64,000 nt of DNA from Bradyrhizobium sp. CCH5-F6 (GTDB lineage Bacteria; Pseudomonadota; Alphaproteobacteria; Rhizobiales; Xanthobacteraceae), in contig NZ_LSIC01000094.1 in assembly GCF_001556045.1 (NCBI RefSeq), positions 1 through 64,000 of the forward strand, written 5' to 3'. Each line of letters begins with the position of its first letter. The first letter of the stretch is position 1. Positions 10,458-19,742 of this stretch are shown here, one piece after another. A program made the translations under genes and the position numbers. The notes under the pieces are model-generated. The model saw nothing but the letters and a program-made list of their open reading frames with translations, was not told the origin of the DNA and did no database searches.

Positions 10458-11435
10458 ATGATTTCAGCGTTGATTCGACACCTGCGGACCGTCGGCGCGG
10501 CCGCACTTTGCCTCGCCACTGCCTCCACGGCGCAGGCCGACAACTATCCCAGCCGCAACATCACGCTGGTCTTGCCGTTCGCGGCCGGCAGCGGCACCGA
10601 CACCACGACGCGGCTGATCTCGCAGCATCTGTCGCAGGCGCTCGGCGTCGGCATCGTGATCGAGAACAAGGCGGGCGCCAACGGCATGCTCGCGGCGACC
10701 TATGTCGCGAAGGCCGCCCCCGACGGCTACACGCTGCTGGTGACGACCAACACCACGCATTCGGCCAATCCCTATCTGCTCAAGAGCCTGACTTACGATC
10801 CGGTCAAGGATTTCACCCCGATCGCGCGCACCGGCGACTTGCCGTTCATGCTGGTCGTCAATCCGGAAGTGCCGGCCAAGTCCGTCGCCGAACTCGTCGC
10901 CTACGGCAAGGCCAATCCGGGCAAGCTGAGCTACGCCTCGGGCTCGTCGTCGGCGATCGTCTCGGGCGCGACCTTCGCGCACAATGCCGGGCTCGACCTG
11001 CTGCACGTGCCCTACAAGAGCTCGCCGCCGGCGCTCAACGACGTCATGGGCGGCCGCGTCTCGATGATGTTCGTGGACATCCTGACCGGCCTGCCCCACG
11101 TCAACGGCAACGCCCTGCGCGCGCTCGCGGTCACCACCAAGGAGCGATCGCCGCTGGTGCCGCATCTGCCCTCGATGCAGGAGGCCGGCGTGCCCGACTT
11201 CGACATCTCGTCCTGGCAGGGCTATTTCGGGCCGGCCGGCCTGCCGAAGGAGATCGTGGTCCGGCTCAACACCGAGATCAGGAAGATCGTCGAGAATCCG
11301 GAGATCAAGGCCAAGCTCGCCACGCTCGGCATGGACGCCTTCTCGGGGACGCCGGAGCAGCTCGGCACCTTCGTGAACGAACAGCTCGTGCTGTGGGAGA
11401 AGCTCATCACGAACGCGAAGATCGAGAAGCAGTAG
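10458..11435 (+). CDS. Bug-family (tripartite tricarboxylate transporter) binding protein
   Basis: A 325-residue periplasmic solute-binding protein. A signal peptide ends near AQADNYPSRNITLVLPFAAG. Family features follow: the PFAAGSGTDTTTRL ligand loop, VIENKAGANGMLA, and PDGYTLLVTTN. The NDVMGGRVSMMFVDILTGLPHV region is the typical substrate-closing segment. Such proteins bind small carboxylates or related compounds for TctAB-type carriers. No tctA or tctB gene is adjacent, so this is an orphan of the kind common in Bradyrhizobium and Bordetella. Its stop is followed by a palindromic repeat and a strong hairpin. Confidence 0.93.
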   Translation: MISALIRHLRTVGAAALCLATASTAQADNYPSRNITLVLPFAAGSGTDTTTRLISQHLSQALGVGIVIENKAGANGMLAATYVAKAAPDGYTLLVTTNTTHSANPYLLKSLTYDPVKDFTPIARTGDLPFMLVVNPEVPAKSVAELVAYGKANPGKLSYASGSSSAIVSGATFAHNAGLDLLHVPYKSSPPALNDVMGGRVSMMFVDILTGLPHVNGNALRALAVTTKERSPLVPHLPSMQEAGVPDFDISSWQGYFGPAGLPKEIVVRLNTEIRKIVENPEIKAKLATLGMDAFSGTPEQLGTFVNEQLVLWEKLITNAKIEKQ

Positions 11436-11453
11436 GACGTGCTCCTCGGACAA

Positions 11454-11555
11454 TGTCATCGTCCGCGAAGGCGGACGATCCAGTATTCCAGAGGCGCCTG
11501 TACTTGAGCCGAGAGGCCGCGGCGTACTGGATGCCCGCCTTCGCGGGGCATGACA
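11454..11555. repeat. palindromic intergenic repeat
   Basis: TGTCAT and ATGACA ends enclose two GC-rich hairpin arms (GTCCGCGAAGGCGGAC and CCCGCCTTCGCGGGG) and the mirrored pieces ATCCAGTA / TACTGGAT. The whole ~100-base unit folds on itself. This is a typical dispersed palindrome of Bradyrhizobium. It lies between two convergent genes. Confidence 0.7.
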
Positions 11556-11566
11556 GTCGAGAGAAA

Positions 11567-11602
11567 AAGGTGGGCACGACGCTTCGCGTCTTTGCCCACC
11601 TT
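11567..11602. terminator. long hairpin between convergent genes, possible bidirectional terminator
   Basis: AAGGTGGGCA (11567-11576) pairs perfectly with TGCCCACCTT (11593-11602), and an inner GACGC/GCGTC pair extends the stem. It separates the Bug-type binding protein (plus) from the chemoreceptor (minus). The tracts outside the stem are A-rich on one side and T-containing on the other, so it could terminate in both directions. The same stem occurs as a dispersed element in rhizobia. Confidence 0.6.
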
Positions 11603-11619
11603 ACGAATTCAGCAAGAGA

Positions 11620-13305
11620 TTACGCCGCGCGCACCTTGGCGAGGAAGTTGTCGACGGCGCTGCGCAGCGCGCCGGACTGGTTGTCCAGCTCGCGGGCGTT
11701 GGTGAGCACGTCGGTGGCTGCACTGCCGGTCGCTTCCGCGGCCGAGGTGACGCTGCCGATATGGGCGTTGATCTCGCTCGATCCGGCCGCGACCGACTGG
11801 ATGTTGCGGGCGATTTCGCGGGTCGCCTCGCCCTGCTGCTCGATCGAGGCGGAAATGCCGGCGGTGATCTCGCTCATCTCGGCGATGGTCTGGGTGATGC
11901 CGGAGATGGCCGTGACCGCGTCGCTGGTCGAGGTCTGCATCGCCGCGACCTGCGCGGAGATCTCCTCGGTCGCCTTCGCCGTCTGGTTGGCGAGCGCCTT
12001 GACTTCGGAGGCGACGACCGCGAAGCCGCGGCCGGACTCACCGGCACGGGCCGCCTCGATGGTGGCATTGAGCGCGAGCAGATTGGTCTGCGCGGCAATC
12101 GAATGGATCAGCTTGACGACTTCGCCGATCTTCTCGGCGCCGGTCGAGAGCACCTGCACGGTGGCGTTGGTACGCTCGGCGTCGCTGACGGCGCGGCTCG
12201 CGACTTCCGTCGAGCGCGTGACCTGACGAGAGATCTCCGTAACCGAGCTCGACAGCTCTTCGGCGGCAGCCGCGACCGTGCCGACATTGCCTGAGGCCTT
12301 TTGCGAGGCCGCGCCGACCGTCGCGGCACGCGAGGAGGCGTCGCTGGCGGTTGCCGTCATCGACTGCGCCGTCGTCTGCATGCCGGCGGCGGCCGAGGAG
12401 ACCGAGCGGACGATGCCGTTGACGCTGCGTTCGAAGTCGTTGGCGATCTCTTCCATCGCACTGCGACGTTCCGCCGCGGCGCGTTCCTTGGCATCGGCCT
12501 CGGTCTTCTCGAGGTCGCGGATGCGAACTGCGTTGTCCTTGAATATCTGCACGGTCGCGGCCATCGCGCCGACCTCGTCGCCGCGGCCGACGCCCGGAAT
12601 GTCGCCCTCGAGCTTGCCGTCGGCGAGGTCCTTCATGCGGGTGCCGAGCAGCGCCAGCGGGCGGCTGATGCCGCGGCCGATCAGCCAGGCAACGCTGCCG
12701 GCGACGATGACGATGGCGAGCATCGCAAGGCCGAGCATCCAGTAGAGCGGCCCCATCTTGGCATCGATGTCGTCGAGATAGGCGCCGGTGCCGAGATACA
12801 TGTCGAGGCCGGGCACCGCGACCGCGTAACCGATCTTGCGGATCGGCTTCTCCTGACCGGGCTTCACATATTCGTAGTACAGCAGGATCGACCCGTTGGC
12901 CTTGACGCCGTCCATCAGCTCGACGGACAGCTTGCGGCCGTTGGTCATGGCGTCCATGCGGTTCGTACCGATCACCTTCGGGTCGGGCGCAAGCTGCGTG
13001 ATGCCGTCGTATGAGGTGCCGAACAGGTAACCGGCGCCGTTGTCATAGGTCATCGCGTTGCCGTAGCGGCGAAGCTCGGCCATGGCCGCGTCCTTCGTGA
13101 TCTCGCCGGCGTCGACGCGTTTCTTGAGCGCGACAGCATAGTTGCGCGCCATCTCCACGATCGCCTTGGCCTGGTCGATGCGTGCGCTCACCATCTCCTG
13201 CTTCATCAGGTAGCCGGCGAGGACACCGGAGATGCAGAGACCCAACAGCGTCACGCCGACGAGAATGCCGAGCTTCGGGGCGATCTTCAAATCACTCAAT
13301 TTCAC
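11620..13305 (-). CDS. methyl-accepting chemotaxis protein, Cache-HAMP-MCP
   Basis: I place the start at the GTG at 13303-13305, which follows a GGAG at 7 bases and yields (M)[17 protein letters not shown]. An upstream in-frame start at 13353 would add 16 unlikely residues. From there it is about 561 residues. A first helix is followed by a single-Cache sensor (about 35-180, with [17 protein letters not shown]), a second helix, a HAMP domain, and a long signalling region. The MCP hairpin tip is [15 protein letters not shown]. It relays ligand binding to CheA/CheW. The ligand is unknown, though this Cache type often binds small organic acids. No che genes adjoin it. Confidence 0.93.
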   Translation of the reverse strand: MKLSDLKIAPKLGILVGVTLLGLCISGVLAGYLMKQEMVSARIDQAKAIVEMARNYAVALKKRVDAGEITKDAAMAELRRYGNAMTYDNGAGYLFGTSYDGITQLAPDPKVIGTNRMDAMTNGRKLSVELMDGVKANGSILLYYEYVKPGQEKPIRKIGYAVAVPGLDMYLGTGAYLDDIDAKMGPLYWMLGLAMLAIVIVAGSVAWLIGRGISRPLALLGTRMKDLADGKLEGDIPGVGRGDEVGAMAATVQIFKDNAVRIRDLEKTEADAKERAAAERRSAMEEIANDFERSVNGIVRSVSSAAAGMQTTAQSMTATASDASSRAATVGAASQKASGNVGTVAAAAEELSSSVTEISRQVTRSTEVASRAVSDAERTNATVQVLSTGAEKIGEVVKLIHSIAAQTNLLALNATIEAARAGESGRGFAVVASEVKALANQTAKATEEISAQVAAMQTSTSDAVTAISGITQTIAEMSEITAGISASIEQQGEATREIARNIQSVAAGSSEINAHIGSVTSAAEATGSAATDVLTNARELDNQSGALRSAVDNFLAKVRAA

Positions 13306-13563
13306 GGCATGGCTCCGGCAAATGATGGAATACGGCGGGGCGAGATCGACCAAATTCGAATCAACTTTTAGTGCGGGGCCCTTAGCAACTTACTTACGTG
13401 CCTCCGTAGAAACCCGGACGCCACCGACGAAATCGGCGGATTTACTCCGCTCCGACAACCGTGAATTGTACGCGACAACGTCGATTTCGCGTAAAAGACG
13501 CAAAGATCCCGCCTGCGGGTGCGGGTCGCAACAAGAACCGACAAACCAAATCGGGAGCGGAGA

Positions 13564-14607
13564 ATGCCGAAATACAGGGTGGTGACGCCGAAGGGCGCGA
13601 GTTTCACGGTCGCCGGCAGCGATTATTCCTACGAGCGCGAGGCGCTCGATCCGATCGACGCGGAGATCGTCGAGGCTCCGGCCGACGAGGCCGGGTTCAT
13701 CGCCGCCGCGCAGAATGCCGACGCCATCTACGCCAAGGGCATTCCGATCACCAAGACCATCATCGACAGTTTGCAGAGCTGCAAGGTGATCACGCTCGGC
13801 TCGGTCGGCGTCGACAGCGTCGACGTCAAGGCCGCCACCGCGCGCGGCATTCCCGTCACCAACATCCCCGACACCTTCATCGAGGAGGTGGCCGACCACG
13901 CCATGATGCTGCTGCTCGCGGGCTTCCGCCGCCTGGTCGAGCAGGACCGCATGGTGCGCGACGGGCGCTGGGCCGAGGGCCGGCCGGCGCTGCTCAAGAT
14001 CCCCAGGCTGATGGGCCAGACGCTCGGCTTCATCTCGTTCGGCCGCGTCGCGCGCGCGGTTGCGAAGCGCGCCGCCCCGTTCGGCCTGCGCATGATGGCC
14101 TATGATCCCTTCATCCAGGAGACTCTGATGTACGACCACGGCGTCATCCCCGCGACGCTGAACGAGGTGCTGTCGCAATCCGACTTCGTCTCGATGCATG
14201 CTCCGGCAAGGCCCGAGGTGCATCACATGCTGACGGAGAAGCACTTCCGGCAGATGAAGAAGGGCTCGATCTTCATCAACACCGGCCGCGGCGCCACGGT
14301 GGACGAGGAGAGCCTGATCAAGGCTCTGCAGGAGGGCTGGATCGCGCATGCCGCCCTCGACGTGCTGGAGAAGGAACCGCCATCCCACAACAATCCGCTG
14401 CTCGGCATGGACAACGTGACCCTGACCGCCCACGTCGCCTCGGCCTCGGCACGGTTCGACGAGGCGCGCAAGCGCCGGGTGGGCTACGAATTGTCACTGG
14501 TGCTTCAGGGCATGTGGCCGGTAAGCTGCGTCAATCCGTCGGTGCTGCAGAACACCGCGCTCCGCCGCTGGCAGCCCGTCAGCATGGACCGCGGACCGAA
14601 CAGCTAG
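13564..14607 (+). CDS. D-2-hydroxyacid dehydrogenase (CtBP/SerA-like)
   Basis: The chosen ATG at 13564 follows a strong GGAGCGGAG ribosome site; an earlier in-frame start at 13519 lacks one. The 347-residue product has a split substrate domain and an NAD-binding domain. Family residues appear in the TNIPDTFIEEVADHAMML region, the LGFISFGRVARAVAKRAAPFG Rossmann loop (lacking the second canonical Gly), INTGRGATVDEE (catalytic Arg), and near the end AHVASAS, where the catalytic His is expected. Members reduce 2-oxoacids or oxidise D-2-hydroxyacids. It sits 86 bases upstream of an ABC transporter set, which may import its substrate; that link is inference. Confidence 0.88.
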   Translation: MPKYRVVTPKGASFTVAGSDYSYEREALDPIDAEIVEAPADEAGFIAAAQNADAIYAKGIPITKTIIDSLQSCKVITLGSVGVDSVDVKAATARGIPVTNIPDTFIEEVADHAMMLLLAGFRRLVEQDRMVRDGRWAEGRPALLKIPRLMGQTLGFISFGRVARAVAKRAAPFGLRMMAYDPFIQETLMYDHGVIPATLNEVLSQSDFVSMHAPARPEVHHMLTEKHFRQMKKGSIFINTGRGATVDEESLIKALQEGWIAHAALDVLEKEPPSHNNPLLGMDNVTLTAHVASASARFDEARKRRVGYELSLVLQGMWPVSCVNPSVLQNTALRRWQPVSMDRGPNS

Positions 14608-14693
14608 GCGGCCGGCGTAGAACGCGCCGACGACCGAAACGGCCCTTCACCGGCGATCAACGCCGGGAGGGGAGACATCATAGGGAGGAACCA

Positions 14694-16040
14694 ATGAGGA
14701 ACGACATCACACGTCGTGATGCCTTGGCGCTGGGTCTATCCGCTGCAACGCTCGCAGCCACCGGTGCTGCAGCGCAAACACAGACGTCGACGATCAAGGC
14801 CGCCGACGTGCCCGCGCCCAAGCGCGATATCGAAAAGGGCGCATCCTTGCGCATGCTGCGCCCGGTGCGCTTCGTCCAGGCCGACGAGGACGTCTTCCGC
14901 GCCAATGCGGCGAAGTTCACCAAGGAGACCGGGGTCGAGGTCAAGGTCGACTTCGTCGGCTGGGAAGACATCAACCAGCAGACCGCGGTGACCGCCAATT
15001 CCGGCGCCGGCCCCGACATCATCATCGGCTTCTCGGATGCGCCGCACATCTACATCGACAAGCTGATCGAGCTGACCGACGTCGCGGACTATGTCGGCAA
15101 GCGGTACGGCGGCTGGCTGCCGCTGGCGCAACGCTACGGCAAGAAGAACAAGAGCGACGCCTGGATCGGACTGCCGTTCGGTGCCACCGCGGGCCCCCTG
15201 ATCTACCGCAAGTCGATCCTGCAATCGGTCGGCTTCGACAAGGTGCCGGAAGACCATGCCGGGATTCTCGACCTGTGCCAGAAGCTGCACAAGGCCGGCA
15301 AGCCGGCCGGCTTCGCGCTGGGCAACGCCAAGGGCGACGGCAACGGCTTCGCAAACTGGGCGCTATGGTCGCACAACGGCTCCCTGCTCGACGAGGAAGG
15401 CAACGTCGTCATCAACAGCAAGGAGACGATCGCCGCGCTGAACTGGGTCAAGCAGCTCTATCCGACCTTCATCGCCGGCACGCCATCATGGAACGACGTC
15501 AGCAACAACCGCGCCTACTCCTCGCAGGAGATCTCGCTGACCGCCAACGGCGTCTCGCTGTACTTCTCGCTGAAGAATGATCCGGCGACCAAGGCGATTG
15601 CCGAGGACAGCGAGCATCAGCTGCTGCCCAAGGGCGTTGCGAAGATTTCGCCCATGGCGGGCCTGACCCTGAACGCCATGCTGTTCAAGCACAGCCAGTA
15701 TCCCAACGCCGCAAAGGCCTTCCTGCAATACATGCTGGAAAAGGACCAGTACGAGCCGTGGCTCAATGCCAACTCCGGCTACTGGTCCCAGCCGCTGGCC
15801 GCCTATGCCGAGGCCGCCGTGTGGTCGCAGGATCCCAAGGTCAAGCTGTTCAAGGACACGATGAACAGCACCTATTACGACGGCTACAAGGGCCCGATAT
15901 CGACGGCGACGGGTGCCGTCAGCGCCGACTACGTGCTCATCCAGATGTTCTCTGCGGTTGCGACGGGGTCTGCCACGCCGGAGGCCGCGGCCGCGGAAGC
16001 CGAGCAGCGCTGCAAGCGGTACTTCCGGCGGCAGAAGTAA
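14694..16040 (+). CDS. ABC transporter extracellular binding protein, sugar (MalE-like) family
   Basis: A 448-residue family-1 solute-binding protein. The ATG at 14694 follows GGGAGGAACC and starts a Tat-type signal (RRDALALGLSAATLAATGAAAQ), suggesting export in folded form. The mature part has the usual two-lobe pattern, with TGVEVKVDFVGWEDINQQTAV and GPDIIIGFSDAPHIYI. It should capture a carbohydrate, polyol or similar solute for the two permeases downstream. The 156-base gap to the first permease contains a palindromic repeat. No ATPase gene is present, so one encoded elsewhere must serve. Confidence 0.92.
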   Translation: MRNDITRRDALALGLSAATLAATGAAAQTQTSTIKAADVPAPKRDIEKGASLRMLRPVRFVQADEDVFRANAAKFTKETGVEVKVDFVGWEDINQQTAVTANSGAGPDIIIGFSDAPHIYIDKLIELTDVADYVGKRYGGWLPLAQRYGKKNKSDAWIGLPFGATAGPLIYRKSILQSVGFDKVPEDHAGILDLCQKLHKAGKPAGFALGNAKGDGNGFANWALWSHNGSLLDEEGNVVINSKETIAALNWVKQLYPTFIAGTPSWNDVSNNRAYSSQEISLTANGVSLYFSLKNDPATKAIAEDSEHQLLPKGVAKISPMAGLTLNAMLFKHSQYPNAAKAFLQYMLEKDQYEPWLNANSGYWSQPLAAYAEAAVWSQDPKVKLFKDTMNSTYYDGYKGPISTATGAVSADYVLIQMFSAVATGSATPEAAAAEAEQRCKRYFRRQK

Positions 16041-16044
16041 CGGC

Positions 16045-16163
16045 CGTCATTTGGCGCGAAGCGAAGCAATCCAGTCCGCACAGCGCGGCTACAGCCTGGA
16101 TTGCTTCGTCGCTACAGCGCAAAATTGCTACGCAATTTTGTCGCGAGCTCCTCGCAATGACGG
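16045..16163. repeat. composite palindromic repeat, family with GAAGCAATCC arms
   Basis: The unit starts CGTCATT and ends CAATGACGG. The arms GAAGCAATCCAG / CTGGATTGCTTCG form one hairpin. A second hairpin (CAAAATTGC..GCAATTTTG) is inserted in the right half. A near-identical composite occurs at 49085-49201 and a simpler version at 19569-19648. This copy separates the binding-protein gene from its permeases. Confidence 0.8.
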
Positions 16164-16196
16164 TGAAGTGACTTACACAGACAGGACAACGAACTG

Positions 16197-17153
16197 ATGT
16201 CCGTGACGACACTTTCCTCCTCCGCCCTGGCGCATCGTCAGCCCTCCTGGCTGGTCCGCCTGTTCGACTACAAGCCGTTCCTGATCGTGATGTGCCTCGC
16301 GCCCGCGATCGGCCTGCTCACCGTGTTCCTGACCTATCCGCTCGGTCTCGGCATCTGGCTTGCTTTCACCGACACCACGATCGGCCGGCGCGGCGTCTAT
16401 GTGGGAATCGAGAACTTCCAGTACCTGCTCACCGACTCCCTTTGGTGGAACGCGGTATTCTACAGCATTCTCTACACGGGCGTCGCCACGTTCGGAAAGT
16501 TCGCCCTCGGCTTCTGGCTGGCGCTGCTGCTCAACAACCATTTTCCGTTCAAGAGCGTCCTGCGTGCGATCATCCTGCTGCCCTGGATCGTGCCGACCGT
16601 GCTGTCGGCGCTGGCGTTCTGGTGGATCTACGATCCGCAGTTCTCGATCATCTCTTACCTCCTGGTCGACGTGCTGCACTGGCGGTCGAGCAATATCGAC
16701 TTCCTCGGCTCGCCCTGGCCGGCGCGCTTTTCGCTGATCGCCGCCAACATCTGGCGCGGCATTCCCTTCGTCGCGATCTCGCTGCTGGCGGGCCTGCAGA
16801 CCATCTCGCCCTCGCTGTACGAGGCGGCGATGCTCGACGGCGCCAGCGCTTGGCAGCGCTTCCGCTACATCACGTTCCCGATGATGATGCCGATCCTCGC
16901 CATCGTCATGACTTTCTCGATCATCTTCACCTTTACTGACTTCCAGCTCGTCTACGCCATCACGCGCGGTGGCCCCGGCAACTCGACTCACCTGCTCGCA
17001 ACACTGGCTTTCCAGCGCGGCATCGCCGGCGGAGAACTTGGCGAAGGGGCGGCGATCGCAGTGTCGATGATCCCGTTCCTGGTGTTCGCGACGCTGTTCT
17101 CCTATTTCGGTTTGGCCCGCCGCAAATGGCAGCAGGGAGAAAGCAATGACTGA
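16197..17153 (+). CDS. sugar-type ABC transporter permease (MalF/UgpA-like)
   Basis: A 318-residue permease with six predicted helices. The coupling (EAA) loop EAAMLDGASAWQRFRYITFPMMMPI lies near residues 208-232, as in binding-protein-dependent importers. The tail ends in a lysine-rich stretch. It overlaps the next permease gene by 8 bases, so the two are translated together and should form a heterodimer. With the Tat-exported binding protein upstream it makes an importer that lacks only its ATPase. The substrate is probably a sugar or polyol by family. Confidence 0.92.
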   Translation: MSVTTLSSSALAHRQPSWLVRLFDYKPFLIVMCLAPAIGLLTVFLTYPLGLGIWLAFTDTTIGRRGVYVGIENFQYLLTDSLWWNAVFYSILYTGVATFGKFALGFWLALLLNNHFPFKSVLRAIILLPWIVPTVLSALAFWWIYDPQFSIISYLLVDVLHWRSSNIDFLGSPWPARFSLIAANIWRGIPFVAISLLAGLQTISPSLYEAAMLDGASAWQRFRYITFPMMMPILAIVMTFSIIFTFTDFQLVYAITRGGPGNSTHLLATLAFQRGIAGGELGEGAAIAVSMIPFLVFATLFSYFGLARRKWQQGESND

Positions 17154-18045
17154 TAGTGTCGTCCAACCGGCGGTCGCGGACGCGAAGGCGGCGCCCGACA
17201 CCATGGCCTGGGATTCCGGGCTGCGGCGCCTGATGATGATCTACCTCCCGCTCGGCTGCTTCGTCCTGATCCTCCTGTTTCCGTTCTACTGGATGGCGAT
17301 CACCTCGTTCAAGCCGAACGCGGAGCTGATGAACTACAAGGATCACAACCCGTTCTGGATCTCCTCGCCGACGCTGGCGCACATCAAGCATCTGCTGTTC
17401 AACACGGCCTATCCGCATTGGCTATGGACGACGATGCTGGTGGCGATCGGGTCGACCACGCTGTCGTTGATCGCGAGCACGCTCGCCGCCTATGCCATCG
17501 AGCGCCTGCGCTTCCGCGGCAGCCCCTATGTCGGCCTCGGCATCTATCTCGCCTATCTGGTGCCGCCGTCGATCCTGTTCATTCCGCTCGCCACCGTCGT
17601 CGTGCAGTTCGGCCTGTTCGACTCGCCGCTTGCCCTGATCCTGGTCTATCCGACCTTCCTGGTACCGTTCTGCACCTGGCTCCTGATCGGCTACTTCAAG
17701 TCGATCCCCTACGAGCTCGAGGAATGTGCGCTGGTCGATGGTGCCACACGGCTGCAGATCCTGCGGCGGATCACGCTGCCGCTCGCGGTGCCCGGGCTGA
17801 TCTCGGCCGGCATCTTCTCCTTCACGTTGTCCTGGAACGAGTTCATCTACGCGCTCGCCTTCATCCAGAGCGGCGCCAACAAGACCGTGCCGGTCGCGAT
17901 CCTGACCGAGCTCGTCACCGGCGACGTCTACCAGTGGGGCGCGCTGATGGCGGGATCGCTGCTCGGCTCGCTGCCGGTCGCGATCTTCTACTCGCTGTTC
18001 GTGGATTACTACGTCTCGTCGCTGACCGGAGCGGTGAAGGAGTAG
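17146..18045 (+). CDS. sugar-type ABC transporter permease (MalG-like)
   Basis: A 299-residue permease with six helices. The coupling loop is LEECALVDGATRLQILRRITLPLAVPGLIS (within residues ~190-220), and the family ending LTGAVKE follows the last helix. It overlaps its partner permease by 8 bases. Because it is intact, it is a useful comparison for the frameshifted MalG-like gene at 48239-49267. There the same final helix is missing from the reading frame. Confidence 0.92.
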   Translation: MTDSVVQPAVADAKAAPDTMAWDSGLRRLMMIYLPLGCFVLILLFPFYWMAITSFKPNAELMNYKDHNPFWISSPTLAHIKHLLFNTAYPHWLWTTMLVAIGSTTLSLIASTLAAYAIERLRFRGSPYVGLGIYLAYLVPPSILFIPLATVVVQFGLFDSPLALILVYPTFLVPFCTWLLIGYFKSIPYELEECALVDGATRLQILRRITLPLAVPGLISAGIFSFTLSWNEFIYALAFIQSGANKTVPVAILTELVTGDVYQWGALMAGSLLGSLPVAIFYSLFVDYYVSSLTGAVKE

Positions 18046-18130
18046 CCGGCGGCTGCGGCGTTTGGCCCGGCTTCACAAAACTGCAATGTGCCGTCCGCAT
18101 AACGCATGCGTCCGCCAACAGGAGACGCAC

Positions 18131-19486
18131 ATGCGCGCGACTTTTCTCAGCACCGTCGCAACGATCATTCTGGCCGCGAGCTCCGCGCTCGCGCAGAGCG
18201 AAGGCGAATTCCCGGCCAAGCTCGCCGGCCACGTGGTGATGCCGGCCGCCTCGTTCATCGATGCGCCGGCTGACGCACCCGCCGATCTCAAGACGTCGGG
18301 CAAATACACCACCGGCAAGCGGGTCGATGCGATCGGCACCGTCATGGGCAAGTCCTATGAGCGCGCGACCGGCGTGTCGCTGCCGTTCAAGGGCCAGCCG
18401 CTCCAGGGGCATTCGGGCATCAAGACCATGTCCGACGGCAGTTTCTGGGTCATCACCGACAACGGCATGGGTGCCCGCGCCAACTCGCCGGATTCGATGC
18501 TGTACCTGAACCGCTACAAGATGGATTGGGCGAGCGGCAAGATCGAGCGACAGGAAACCATCTTCCTGCACGATCCCGACAAGAAGGTGCCCTTCCGCAT
18601 CGTGCACGAGGATACCCAGAAGCGCTATCTCACCGGCTCCGATTTCGACACCGAGGGCTTCCAGATCGTCGGTGACACCTTCTGGATCGGCGACGAGTTC
18701 GGCCCCTACATCCTCAAGGCCGACAAGACCGGCAAGATCCTCGGCGTGTTCGATACGGTCGCCGACGGCAAGCCGGTGCGCTCGCCCGACAATTGGGCCG
18801 TGGGAACGCCGGCCGCGCCCGGCGCGACCTACACCAACGTCAACCTCCGCCGCTCCAAGGGCTATGAGGGCTTTGCGGCGTCCAAGGACGGCAAGTTCCT
18901 CTATGGCCTGCTCGAAGGCCCGCTGTGGGATGCCGAGAAGAAGGACTGGGAGAAGGTCGACGGCAAGGAAGCCGCCCGCATCCTCGAATTCGACGTCGCT
19001 GCCGAAAAGTTCACCGGCCGTTACTGGCAGTATGTGTTCGAGCAGAACGGCAACGCCATCGGCGACTTCAACATGATCGACCAGGCCTCCGGCCTCATCA
19101 TCGAGCGCGACAACGGCGAAGGCACCGCCGACAAGGCCTGCCCGCAAGGCACCCGCGGCGAGAACTGCTTTCCCGATCTCGCCAAGTTCAAGCGGGTCTA
19201 CAAGATCGAGCTCACCGACGCCAATGTCGGCAAGCCCGTGCGCAAGATCGGCTATATCGACCTGATGAAGATCAAGGATCCCGACAAGAAGGCGAAGAAG
19301 CCGCTCAACGACGGCGTCTACACCTTCCCGTTCTTCACCATCGAGAACGTCGATCGCGTCGACGACACCCACATCATCGTCGGCAACGACAACAACCTGC
19401 CGTTCTCCTCCAGCCGCGATCCCAACAAGGCCGACGACAACGAGTTCGTGCTGCTCGAGGTCGCGGATTTCCTGAAGGCGAAGTGA
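18131..19486 (+). CDS. exported esterase-like/phytase-like protein (PF13449 type)
   Basis: A 451-residue secreted protein. The ATG at 18131 follows AGGAGACGCAC and begins a clear Sec signal (FLSTVATIILAASSALAQ). The mature sequence is of the esterase-like-activity-of-phytase type, a beta-propeller-like fold. Recognisable stretches are GHSGIKTMSDGSFWVITDNGMG, GSDFDTEGFQIVGDTFWIGDEFGPY and GFAASKDGKFLYGLLEG. Acidic loops suggest metal binding. Its enzymatic activity is not proven for the family. It lies 85 bases after the MalG-like permease and could share that operon. Confidence 0.88.
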   Translation: MRATFLSTVATIILAASSALAQSEGEFPAKLAGHVVMPAASFIDAPADAPADLKTSGKYTTGKRVDAIGTVMGKSYERATGVSLPFKGQPLQGHSGIKTMSDGSFWVITDNGMGARANSPDSMLYLNRYKMDWASGKIERQETIFLHDPDKKVPFRIVHEDTQKRYLTGSDFDTEGFQIVGDTFWIGDEFGPYILKADKTGKILGVFDTVADGKPVRSPDNWAVGTPAAPGATYTNVNLRRSKGYEGFAASKDGKFLYGLLEGPLWDAEKKDWEKVDGKEAARILEFDVAAEKFTGRYWQYVFEQNGNAIGDFNMIDQASGLIIERDNGEGTADKACPQGTRGENCFPDLAKFKRVYKIELTDANVGKPVRKIGYIDLMKIKDPDKKAKKPLNDGVYTFPFFTIENVDRVDDTHIIVGNDNNLPFSSSRDPNKADDNEFVLLEVADFLKAK

Positions 19487-19568
19487 GCGAACCCCGCTCG
19501 CTATTCCTCTTTCCTCTTCCCGCTCCCGCGGGAGGAGGTTTGGAACGATAGCGGCTCTCCTCACCCGC

Positions 19569-19648
19569 CGTCATTGCGAGCGCAGCGAAGCAATCTAGCT
19601 AACCTACGCGGAAAGATTCTGGATTGCTTCGCGGCGCTCGCAATGACG
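19569..19648. repeat. palindromic repeat, GAAGCAATCC family, simple form
   Basis: CGTCATTGCGAGCG...AGCGAAGCAATC on the left mirrors GATTGCTTCGCGGCGCTCGCAATGACG on the right, forming one long imperfect hairpin. It lies between the convergent esterase and tonB genes. The rest of the 19487-19742 gap shows nothing gene-like. Confidence 0.8.
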
Positions 19649-19742
19649 AGGATAGAACTCCATTCCCACGCTGACGATGGGTTTGCAGAGACAGCCTCTC
19701 ACGCTCTCCCGTTAGGATGGGGATAGGGAGTGAGAGGAAGCG

